Below, piece by piece: positions 8,764-15,601 of a stretch of DNA of 64,000 nt. The position numbers were made by a program, and so were the translations under genes. Every line of letters begins with the position of its first letter. The stretch's first letter is position 1. The notes below the pieces were generated by a model, which saw nothing but the letters and a program-made list of their open reading frames with translations, was not told where the DNA came from and searched no databases. Source of the stretch: Streptomyces sp. CG4 (lineage in GTDB: Bacteria; Actinomycetota; Actinomycetes; Streptomycetales; Streptomycetaceae); assembly GCF_041080655.1 (NCBI RefSeq), contig NZ_CP163525.1, positions 6,820,001-6,884,000 of the forward strand, read 5' to 3'.

Positions 8764-9333
8764 TCAGTCGTCCCAGTTGTCGTGGTCGCCGCGGTCGTCG
8801 CCGCGGTCGTCGCCGCGGTCCTCGTGGTCGTGGTGCCGGACCACGCGGAAGCTGGCCACCACTCCGTTTTCGACCTCGATGCCTTCGGTGGCGCGGGGGT
8901 GCACGCCGTTGCTTTCGCTGTGGGGCCCGACGGTGGCGATGGGGGCGCCGTTGTCGCAGACCGCCCCACGGAACACCTCGACGGTCGAGTGGCTGTCGTT
9001 GCGGATGTTCAGGGTGTTGGCGCCCAGGCCGCTGACGACGGTGATGCAGTCGCCCGGGTGGCTGGAGTAGGACCGCTCGTTGACCTGGATGCGGCCTTCG
9101 TGCCGGCGGTGGTGGTGCTCCTCACCCCCTTCGTTGCCCTTGCTCCAACCCTCGTCGCCCTTGCTCGTTTGTCCGGAGCCACCGTCCCGGGGTGCGGGCG
9201 CGCCGGCGGCGGCCGTCGGGGCTGCCTGGGGCTCCGGGGCGGAGGCGGCCGAGGCGTAGGTGATGCCAGTCGCGGCAAGCGCGGCGGCGGCTGACACGGA
9301 TGCGGTCACCAACGTGGAACGGGCGAGCTTCAT
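8764..9333 (-). CDS. Secreted small protein with Arg-Gly-Asp-Asp repeat tail
   Basis: A 189-residue exported protein of unknown function. A Sec signal peptide spans about residues 1-30 (basic MKLARS, hydrophobic core, ASA). A low-complexity Pro/Ala/Gly/His-rich linker follows, then a compact domain from about residue 85 with two cysteines (GDCITVV and GAVCDNG) that may pair. The C-terminus is highly charged, with three RGDD/RGDH units encoded by a 12-bp tandem repeat. AGGAGAAG precedes the ATG. The charged, possibly Ca-binding tail suggests a cell-surface or extracellular role, but this is inference. Confidence 0.8.
   Translation of the reverse strand: MKLARSTLVTASVSAAAALAATGITYASAASAPEPQAAPTAAAGAPAPRDGGSGQTSKGDEGWSKGNEGGEEHHHRRHEGRIQVNERSYSSHPGDCITVVSGLGANTLNIRNDSHSTVEVFRGAVCDNGAPIATVGPHSESNGVHPRATEGIEVENGVVASFRVVRHHDHEDRGDDRGDDRGDHDNWDD
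8782..8817. repeat. 12-bp tandem repeat, three copies, inside a coding region
   Basis: Units at 8782-8793, 8794-8805 and 8806-8817 share GTCGTCGCCGCG (first copy one base different). They encode the Asp-Asp-Arg-Gly repeats at the C-terminus of the secreted protein and could vary in copy number between strains. Confidence 0.75.
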
Positions 9334-9794
9334 GTCGCTTCTCCTGTCTCGTGTATCGGAGAGGCCGGCCCGTCAGCCGGCTCGAGATCAAAGCTACGCA
9401 CAGCTCGCATATCGGCAATACCGGAGATTTGGCGACATAGTGCCGATTGGGGCATTTTTCGCTCCGAGCGCCCCGCTCCTGAGGGGTCGACAGCGGATCA
9501 AGTGGCCATAAAAAAGGTAGGATTGACATACTATTAGGCCGTTAGGGCGATCTCCCGGCTCCTGCTCACCCGTCAGCCGCGCGTGTCGGTGCGGATGTGA
9601 CGATTTGAGTCGTGTTAAAGGGCCCGGCCCGTCGGCGGGGATCACATCCGTCCAGCGGGGTCCCGGCCCCGCCCGGACTCCTCCGCCGCCGTGACGGACA
9701 GCGGGGCGGGCCACGCGCGCGCTCGATGCCGCGCCCCTCGCGTACACGCTGCCAACAGCCGTGGCTGCACCGCGAGTTACCGGGGCTGCAACGC
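9334..9794. other. Non-coding gap upstream of the small secreted protein, partly AT-rich
   Basis: About 460 bases between two leftward genes with no supportable gene. Around 9500-9560 the composition drops well below the local GC, with AAAAAAGG and ATTGACATACTATTAGG, where TTGACA could be a -35 element on the + strand without a good -10. The part next to 9334 should hold the promoter of the secreted protein. Confidence 0.4.
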
Positions 9795-9838
9795 AAAAAA
9801 AAGGGGGGGCGTGCGGTCCCCAGGACCCCACGCCCCCC
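9795..9838 (-). terminator. Rho-independent terminator of the sedolisin gene
   Basis: Ten-bp arms (9804-9813 and 9829-9838) form a GC-rich hairpin and, on the minus strand, eight consecutive U residues follow (9795-9802). A true U-tract is unusual in this window, making this the most canonical intrinsic terminator here. Confidence 0.85.
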
Positions 9839-9873
9839 AGCTCCTCAGCGGAGCTTCAGTGCGTCAGTTTGCG

Positions 9874-11820
9874 TCAGTGCTTCTTCGCCGCGTACGACTG
9901 CACATAACCGTCCGCGGGCGAGCCCACACCGGTCACGTCGTCGTAGCCCTTCGTCGCGGACAGGGAGCTGTCCTTGCCGAGGCTGCGGACCGAGTACAGC
10001 AGGCCGCCCTTGGCGTCCAGGCCGTTGGCGAAGTCCACGCGGGCCACCGCCAGGCCGGAGCCCGTCGGGTTGTCCGTGACGTCGTGGAAGACACCCTTCT
10101 TGCCGTACTTGGCGTAGATCGACGGGTTGGCGAAGCCGATCGCCTTGCCGCCGTTCGCCTCCTGGGCCAGCGCCTGGACCGCCGCGATCACCGGAGCGGC
10201 GAGCGAGGTGCCGCCGATGCGGTACTCGCTGTACTGCTGCGAGCCGTCCGGGAAGGTCTGGGTCTGGCCGACCAGGAAGCCGGTGTTCGGGTCGGCGATG
10301 GCCGCGATGTCCGGGACGACACGGTTGCCGGTGGCGCTGTTGGCCTTGGCGAGCGCGTCGGGAACCACGCCCTTCTGGTAGTACGGCTCGGCGACCGTCT
10401 TGCTGGTGCCGCCGCCCGCGCCCGAGGTGAAGGCGCCGGGGAAGCCCGTCCAGCTCTTGCCGTCGGCCGACAGGGTCGCCTTCTCGGTGCCCCAGCCGGT
10501 CTCCCACTGGTACGTGTCGCCCTTGCCGACGGCCAGCGACGTACCGCCGACCGCGGTCACCCATGCCGAGTTGGCCGGGGTGTCGACCTGCTTCACCTTG
10601 GTGTGGGCGACCTCGTCGCCGTTGTCACCGGAGGAGAAGTAGAAGCCGATGCCCTGCACCGCGCCCAGCTGGAAGACCTGGTCGTAGGCGGCCGCGAGGT
10701 CCGGGGTCTGGTTGGCCTCGACGTCGCCCCAGGAGTTGGAGACGATGTCGGCCAGGTGGTTGTCGACGACCTTGCTGAGCGAGCCGAGCAGGTCCTCGTC
10801 GTAGCAGGAGGCCGCACCGACATAGGTGATGTCGGCGTTGGGCGCGACGGCGTGCGCGGCCTCGACGTCGAGGGTCTCCTCGCCGTACCAGCCGGCCGCC
10901 TTGCACTCGGCGGTCTTGGTGTAGGCGGCCGGCAGCGACTGGTGCAGCTGGCCGGTCGTCCAGGCCTGGTCGCCGTTCTTCGCGGCGTACGTGCCGGCGT
11001 CGAAGGCGATGGTCGGGGAGGCGTAGGCGTCGGTGATGGCGATGCGGACGCCCTTGCCGGTGTACGTGCCGGCGCCGTAGGCGGCGCGCAGCTGCTTGCC
11101 GGTGTAGCCCTTGATCGCGTACGGGATCTTCTGGCCGTACGCGTCCGGCAGCGTGCTCGCGATCTTCGAACCGTAGTACGAGGATGACGGTCCGGCGTTC
11201 TTGAACACGGCGTCCGGCGGCGGCAGCGTGTCGTCGTGGCTCGCCATGTGCGGGGCGTTGTCCAGGCCGGTGACGGTCAGGACGGCGCCCTGGAGGGCGG
11301 CCGGGACGGAGGCCGGCTGCGCGGGGGCGCGGTAGATCGCCGAGCCCTTGGCGTAGTTGTGCAGCTGGGTGCCGAAGGCCTTCTCGGTGGTGGCCACGTC
11401 ACCGGAGACGGCGACGTAGTGCTGGGTGACCTCGGTGACCTGCAGGCCGGACGACGTTAGCCAGGACTTGACGGCGGCCACCTGGGCCTTGGTGGCCCCG
11501 AAGCGGGCCTGCGTCTTCTTGGCGCTCAGGTACTTGCCGTACAGCGGCGAGCTGGGGTCGGACACGGCCTTGGCGTAGGCGGCGAGTCCGGCCGCGTCCT
11601 TTCCGGCGAAGTAGACCCGGGCGTTGACCTTGGCGCTGTTCGAGGTCGCGCCCTTGTCCGCCTTGGCCGTGGCCCAGAGAGGCTTGGTGCCCTTCAGTGC
11701 GTTACGAGCGGGGCTGTCCGCGGCGTGCGCCGCGGGTATGCCCAGCGCCAGCGCGCCGGCGACCATGGGCAGTGTCGCTGCCATGCTCATGGCGCGCAGT
11801 TTGGCGCGGTTGGATCTCAT
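9874..11820 (-). CDS. Secreted S53 family peptidase (sedolisin/kumamolisin-like) with activation propeptide
   Basis: A 648-residue exported acid serine-carboxyl protease. A signal peptide (about residues 1-33, ending AAHAAD) leads into a pro-kumamolisin activation domain (about 40-190), then the S53 catalytic domain. Visible catalytic residues are Glu314 and Asp318 in GEETLDVEAAH, Asp399 in SSGDNGD (oxyanion hole) and Ser539 in GGTSLAAP. The C-terminal GYDDVTGVGSPADGY is the family's calcium-binding end. It probably degrades extracellular protein at acidic pH after self-removal of the propeptide. AGGGGG precedes the ATG at 11820. It is monocistronic with its own terminator and a dyad-rich upstream region. 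Confidence 0.93.
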   Translation of the reverse strand: MRSNRAKLRAMSMAATLPMVAGALALGIPAAHAADSPARNALKGTKPLWATAKADKGATSNSAKVNARVYFAGKDAAGLAAYAKAVSDPSSPLYGKYLSAKKTQARFGATKAQVAAVKSWLTSSGLQVTEVTQHYVAVSGDVATTEKAFGTQLHNYAKGSAIYRAPAQPASVPAALQGAVLTVTGLDNAPHMASHDDTLPPPDAVFKNAGPSSSYYGSKIASTLPDAYGQKIPYAIKGYTGKQLRAAYGAGTYTGKGVRIAITDAYASPTIAFDAGTYAAKNGDQAWTTGQLHQSLPAAYTKTAECKAAGWYGEETLDVEAAHAVAPNADITYVGAASCYDEDLLGSLSKVVDNHLADIVSNSWGDVEANQTPDLAAAYDQVFQLGAVQGIGFYFSSGDNGDEVAHTKVKQVDTPANSAWVTAVGGTSLAVGKGDTYQWETGWGTEKATLSADGKSWTGFPGAFTSGAGGGTSKTVAEPYYQKGVVPDALAKANSATGNRVVPDIAAIADPNTGFLVGQTQTFPDGSQQYSEYRIGGTSLAAPVIAAVQALAQEANGGKAIGFANPSIYAKYGKKGVFHDVTDNPTGSGLAVARVDFANGLDAKGGLLYSVRSLGKDSSLSATKGYDDVTGVGSPADGYVQSYAAKKH

Positions 11821-11937
11821 AGAACCCCCTGCGATGCGGTTCGCATGCATGTAGTGGTCGGTACGCCATGCGTTCCGCGCACCGGCCCGCGGCGGTTCGG
11901 CCGGTGATTGGATCACATGATGGGGGTCACTCTTTCG

Positions 11938-11965
11938 ATGAACTGTTCATGCCAGGGGAATGAAC
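11938..11965. promoter_or_regulatory. Cluster of ATGAAC/GTTCAT half-sites upstream of the sedolisin gene
   Basis: A 13-bp dyad ATGAAC-T-GTTCAT (11938-11950) is followed by a third ATGAAC (11960-11965), so the second and third half-sites also form an inverted repeat. It lies about 120 bases upstream of the sedolisin start, where an activator or repressor would bind. The factor is unknown. Confidence 0.4.
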
Positions 11966-12053
11966 AGGTCAAGACAAGCCCAAGTGGCCGTCAGGTGGGG
12001 AGATTTGGGGCTTTTATCCTTACAGCTGTGTAACGAATGGGGTTGTTCGCTGT

Positions 12054-12689
12054 TCAAGAACGCGGTTTCGCTCCCCGCGCCTTGAGCATCTGGGCCATCA
12101 CCTGAAGCTCCGACTGCTGCGCGTCGACCATGCCCTGCGCAAGCCGCTTCTCCACGTCGACGGTGCACTTGGCCGCGCAGCCCTCGGCCATGTGGATGCC
12201 GCCCTTGTGATGGTCCGTCATCAGCTGCAGATACAGGACCTCGGCCTGCCTGCCGTTCAGCGACTGGAGCTTCTTCAGCTCCGTGTCGGTCGCCATGCCC
12301 GGCATCAGCGAGCCGTCCCCGCGCTCGGGCATGTCACCCATGCCCATCCAGCTCATCGGCGGCTCGGCCGACACCTTCGGCAGCTGCCACAGATCCAGCC
12401 AACCCAGCAGCATCCCGCGCTGGTTGGCCTGCGTCTGCGCGATGTCGTAGGCGAGGCGCCGCACTTCCTCGTTCTGCGTGTGGTCCCGGACGATGTACGA
12501 CATCTCGACAGCCTGCTGATGGTGCACGGCCATGTCCCGGGCGAACCCGGCGTCGGCCGACTCCGCCCCCGGCACCGTCGGCTGCGAGGAAGCGCCGGAG
12601 TCCTCGGCCACCGCGTAGGTGATCGCGCCGGCCGCGACGAGCACCGCCGCCGCGGCCCCCGCGAGCCAGCCGATGTGCCGGCGCCGCAC
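12054..12689 (-). CDS. DUF305 membrane-anchored/exported protein
   Basis: A 211-residue protein with one N-terminal hydrophobic helix (about residues 8-28) and a DUF305 ferritin-like four-helix domain. Its characteristic pattern is visible: DMAVHHQQAVEMSYIV (first His-rich helix) and LMTDHHKGGIHMAEGC (second). DUF305 proteins are extracytoplasmic and often sit with copper or metal-resistance genes; Met/His richness (MSWMGMGDMPERG) suggests metal handling, unproven here. It starts at a GTG (12689) overlapping the upstream gene's stop as TAGTG, so it is coupled to the DUF3105 gene. Confidence 0.88.
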   Translation of the reverse strand: MRRRHIGWLAGAAAAVLVAAGAITYAVAEDSGASSQPTVPGAESADAGFARDMAVHHQQAVEMSYIVRDHTQNEEVRRLAYDIAQTQANQRGMLLGWLDLWQLPKVSAEPPMSWMGMGDMPERGDGSLMPGMATDTELKKLQSLNGRQAEVLYLQLMTDHHKGGIHMAEGCAAKCTVDVEKRLAQGMVDAQQSELQVMAQMLKARGAKPRS

Positions 12690-13360
12690 TACATCGCCCC
12701 GTTGGTGCAGGCGGCGCCCGGCTCCGGAGTCTGCGGGCCCTGGACGTAGGCGGCGAAGAACTTGTTCACCTCGGGATCGGTCGCGCTCTTGACCGTCACC
12801 TGGTGGCCCCACGCCGACAGGACCAGCGGCGCCGCCTGGTTCTCGTACGGGCTCATCAGCGAGTACGGCGTCTTCTTCACCTTCGCCGCGAGCGCGTCCA
12901 CGTCGGCCTTGCTCGCCTTGTCGGTGTACGTCACCCAGACCGCGCCGTGCTCCAGCGAGTGCACCGCGTTCTCGTCCTGCAGCGCCTTGGTGTAGACGGT
13001 GCCGTTGCAGGTCGCCCAGATCTGGTTGTGGTTGCCGCCGACCGGCGGGTGCATCGGGTACGACACCTTGTTCGGCACATGGGTCCGCGCCAGCTTGCCG
13101 CTCCAGGCCTGCACACCGTCCTTGCCGGTGGTCCAGTGGCCGGAGTCGCCGGAGGAGCCGCCCTTGGTGTCGCTCGCGGTGTCCTTCTTGCCGGACTGGG
13201 AGTTCACGAGGACCACACCGCCGACGACGAGGCCGGCGACGATCACCACGCTCGCGCCGATGGTGAGTATGCGGCCGCGGCGCTCGCGCGCCCGCTCGGC
13301 GCGGCGCATCTCCTCTATGCGCGCCTTGCGCGCCGCGCTGCTGTTCTTGGCGGAACCCAT
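12689..13360 (-). CDS. DUF3105 single-pass membrane protein
   Basis: A 223-residue protein: basic cytoplasmic N-terminus (RRAERARERRGR), one membrane helix (about residues 31-53), then an extracytoplasmic DUF3105 domain with PMHPPVGGNHNQIWATCNG and the HSLEHGAVWVTY motif. DUF3105 proteins are commonly encoded next to DUF305 proteins in actinobacteria, as here. The biochemical role is unknown; the conserved His/Cys residues could bind metal. AAGGA precedes the ATG at 13360. It forms a two-gene operon with the DUF305 gene (one-base overlap). Confidence 0.88.
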   Translation of the reverse strand: MGSAKNSSAARKARIEEMRRAERARERRGRILTIGASVVIVAGLVVGGVVLVNSQSGKKDTASDTKGGSSGDSGHWTTGKDGVQAWSGKLARTHVPNKVSYPMHPPVGGNHNQIWATCNGTVYTKALQDENAVHSLEHGAVWVTYTDKASKADVDALAAKVKKTPYSLMSPYENQAAPLVLSAWGHQVTVKSATDPEVNKFFAAYVQGPQTPEPGAACTNGAM

Positions 13361-13534
13361 GAGGTGTCCTTCTGGGGAAAGGGACGGCAACGGGAAGGGT
13401 GGAGCCCGCTGATCGTAGTAGGGGAGGGGACGGCTTCCGTAGGGAGGGCGGGGCAAAGGAACGGCCGAGGGATGCGCAAAGCGGATGAAGGCGGGCGACG
13501 GTGGATGAAGACAGGCGACGGTGGACGACGCCGG

Positions 13535-13561
13535 GATAATTTGAACCGCGGATGCGTATTA
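13535..13561 (+). promoter_or_regulatory. nsrR promoter with predicted NsrR autoregulatory operator
   Basis: A GATAAT -10-like hexamer (13535-13540) is followed by a site at 13541-13561 whose bases match the hmp operator (15337-15357) at 14 of 21 positions in the same register. The core (13541-13557) reads TTGAACCGCGGATGCGT. Placed around the likely transcription start, 15 bases before the nsrR ATG, it suits autorepression. Confidence 0.55.
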
Positions 13562-13575
13562 CCTACGCTCGCGGT

Positions 13576-14019
13576 ATGCGGCTCCTGCGCTCCACCGACC
13601 TGGCCCTGCGCGTCCTGATGCGACTGGCCGTGGCCGCCGACGCCACACCCACGACCCGCCAGGTCGCGGCGGACATGGACGTGCCCTACACGCACGCCGC
13701 GAAGGTCGTCGCCGAACTCCAGCACCTGGGCCTCGTCGACGCCCGCCGCGGCCGCGGCGGCGGCCTCGCGCTGACCGGGAGGGGCCGTACGGCGTCGGTC
13801 GGCGCGGTGGTGCGGATCTTCGAGGGCGACGGCGACGTGGTCGACTGCGAGGGCGCGACCCCCTGCCCCCTGAACTCCGGCTGCCGGCTGCGCGGCGCCC
13901 TGCGGCGGGCCCAGGAGGCGTTCTTCGTGGCCCTGGACCCGGTCACGGTCGCCGACATCGTCGCCGACCCCACCGGCCCGCTGCTGCTGGGCATCTCCCG
14001 CGGACCGCAGGCCGGTTGA
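13576..14019 (+). CDS. nsrR: Nitric-oxide-sensing Rrf2-family repressor NsrR
   Basis: A 147-residue Rrf2 regulator. The winged-helix part holds TRQVAADMDVPYTHAAKVVAEL (about residues 27-48). The iron-sulfur ligand loop shows three cysteines, Cys91, Cys97 and Cys103, spaced C-x5-C-x5-C, the NsrR arrangement that holds a [4Fe-4S] cluster destroyed by NO. Its partner is the convergent flavohaemoglobin gene hmp, and similar operators precede both genes. The ATG at 13576 has no obvious ribosome site and lies close to the -10, so the leader is very short. It likely represses hmp and itself until NO appears. Confidence 0.92.
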   Translation: MRLLRSTDLALRVLMRLAVAADATPTTRQVAADMDVPYTHAAKVVAELQHLGLVDARRGRGGGLALTGRGRTASVGAVVRIFEGDGDVVDCEGATPCPLNSGCRLRGALRRAQEAFFVALDPVTVADIVADPTGPLLLGISRGPQAG

Positions 14020-14058
14020 CGGGGGAGCGACCAGCCACGACGGCGCCGCAGGCGAACG

Positions 14059-14100
14059 ACGGACATCGCGGCAATTCCAACGGACATCGCGGCAATTCCA
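14059..14100. repeat. Perfect 21-bp tandem duplication between nsrR and hmp
   Basis: Two identical adjacent 21-base units (14059-14079 and 14080-14100), each beginning ACGGACATCGC, lie between the convergent stops of nsrR and hmp. It is probably a replication-slippage duplication of part of the shared 3' region. Confidence 0.85.
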
Positions 14101-14109
14101 GCGGAGCGC

Positions 14110-15294
14110 TCAGCCCTGGGCCGGCCACAGGTCCGGGCCGAAGACCTCGTAGTGGATGTCGGCCGGGGGCACGCCCTTCTCGATCAGCTGGGTGCGCAGC
14201 GCGCGCATGAAGGGCAGCGGTCCGCACAGGTACGCGTGCGTGCCGGGGTGTACCGGGATGCCGGCGAGGTCGACCAGGCCGGTGCGGGTGCCCGGCGCCG
14301 CGTCCCGCTCGTAGCAGAAGTGCACGGAGGCGGCCGCGAGCTTTCCGGCGTACGACTCGTGGTCGGTGCGCAGGGCGTGGTCGGCGGGGGAGCGGTCGCC
14401 GTGCAGGACGGTGACCGGGGCGCGGTGGCCGGTGGCCGCGAGGTCGGCCAGCATGGCGATCATCGGGGTCACGCCGATGCCCGCGGAGGCGAGCAGTAAG
14501 GGGGTGTCCGGGCCGGCGGCCAGGACCAGGTCGCCGTACGGCTCGGACAGTTCGAGGACGTCGCCGGGGCGCACGCGCGCGTGGAGGTGGTGGGAGACCT
14601 CGCCGTCCGGGGTCGTACCGCCGTGCACCCGCTTGACGCTGAACTGCCGTACCGTCCCGCCCGGCGCCCCGGACAGGCTGTACTGCCGTATCTGCCGGGC
14701 CCCGTCGGGCAGGGGCACGCGCACCGAGACGTACTGGCCGGCCCGGAAGTCCCGCACCGCGCCGCCGTCGGCCGGCCGCAGCCGGAAGGTGACGACGTCC
14801 GCGGTCTCCGCGACCCGCTCGACGACCTCCCACTCCCGCCATCCCCGGCCGCCGCTCTCCTCGTACAGCCGCTTCTCGACCGCGACGAGCGCGTTCGCCA
14901 TCAGCCAGTAGACCTCGTCCCAGGCGGCGGCGACCGCGGGCGTGACGGCGTCGCCGAGGACCTCGGCGATGGCGGCGAAGAGGTGCTCGTGGACGACCGC
15001 GTACTGCTCGGGCGCGACGCCGAGCGAGGCGTGCTTGTGGGCGATGCGGCCGAGCATCGCGTCGGGCCGGGTGTCCGGGTGCTCCAGCAGATGCGTGGCG
15101 AAGGCGGCGATGGCGCCGGCGAGGGCCTGCTTCTGGGCGCCGGAGGCCTGGTTGCCGCGGTTGAACAGGTCCCGCAGCAGTTCGGGGCGGGCGGCGAAGA
15201 GGCGGGCGTAGAAACGCTCGGTGATCTCGCCGATGGCCGCGCCGACTGCGGGAAGCGTGGCGCGGACGGTGGCTGCGGACGACTCGGACAGCAT
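14110..15294 (-). CDS. hmp: Flavohaemoprotein, nitric oxide dioxygenase
   Basis: A 394-residue flavohaemoglobin converting NO to nitrate with O2 and NAD(P)H. The N-terminal globin domain (about residues 1-140) carries the proximal haem His88 in IAHKHASLGV and TERFYARLFAARPELL. A ferredoxin-reductase domain follows with FAD-binding RQYSLSG and NAD-binding GIGVTPMIAML and YLCGPLPFM. GAGGAG precedes the ATG. A 17-bp perfect dyad upstream (15337-15353) is a predicted NsrR operator. Codon 266 is TTA (14497-14499), the only in-frame TTA I found in the window, implying dependence on the bldA tRNA for full expression. Confidence 0.95.
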   Translation of the reverse strand: MLSESSAATVRATLPAVGAAIGEITERFYARLFAARPELLRDLFNRGNQASGAQKQALAGAIAAFATHLLEHPDTRPDAMLGRIAHKHASLGVAPEQYAVVHEHLFAAIAEVLGDAVTPAVAAAWDEVYWLMANALVAVEKRLYEESGGRGWREWEVVERVAETADVVTFRLRPADGGAVRDFRAGQYVSVRVPLPDGARQIRQYSLSGAPGGTVRQFSVKRVHGGTTPDGEVSHHLHARVRPGDVLELSEPYGDLVLAAGPDTPLLLASAGIGVTPMIAMLADLAATGHRAPVTVLHGDRSPADHALRTDHESYAGKLAAASVHFCYERDAAPGTRTGLVDLAGIPVHPGTHAYLCGPLPFMRALRTQLIEKGVPPADIHYEVFGPDLWPAQG

Positions 15295-15336
15295 CGGGAC
15301 TCCTCACGACTCGGCTGAGCGGCACGCTATGAAAAC

Positions 15337-15353
15337 TTGCATCTGAGATGCAA
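15337..15353 (-). promoter_or_regulatory. Predicted NsrR operator upstream of hmp
   Basis: A perfect 17-bp dyad, TTGCATCT-G-AGATGCAA, 42 bases upstream of the hmp start in a locally AT-rich segment. NsrR sites in Streptomyces are AT-rich ~11-bp inverted repeats of this style, and a related site precedes nsrR in this window. Confidence 0.75.
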
Positions 15354-15601
15354 ATTAAACGGACATGGCTTCGCTCACTCGTCGCACGGGTTCGGCCATT
15401 ACGGATGTCGGTCCAAGCAGGCAAGATGGGCGACAGAGCAGTACACCTGCCGTACGAGAGGCGTTCAGACCGAGGACGCTCGGGCGATCAAGGTCGGCAA
15501 CGCGCACGAAACGGTGGTGTGGTGTGATGCTCAGGTGCCCGACCGCCTGCCGGTGGCACCCGGGAAAGGCGGCCTGACCAGCAAGGATGGGGAAGCGGAA
15601 G

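Noticed and set aside
8521-9294. Plus-strand open frame opposite the small secreted protein
   Set aside because: Val/Ala/Gly repeats mirror the RGDD repeat; the minus-strand frame has a signal peptide and ribosome site.
9515-9560. A confident promoter from TTGACA in the AT-rich patch
   Set aside because: No acceptable -10 at 16-18 bp and no gene on the + strand downstream.
11938-11950. Possible LexA (SOS) box
   Set aside because: The half-sites resemble GAAC/GTTC but the spacer is one base instead of four, so it does not fit the actinobacterial LexA consensus.
13481-13540. Degenerate 20-bp repeats upstream of nsrR as regulator sites
   Set aside because: Only two of three units are similar (17 of 20) and they contain no dyad; likely fortuitous sequence duplication.
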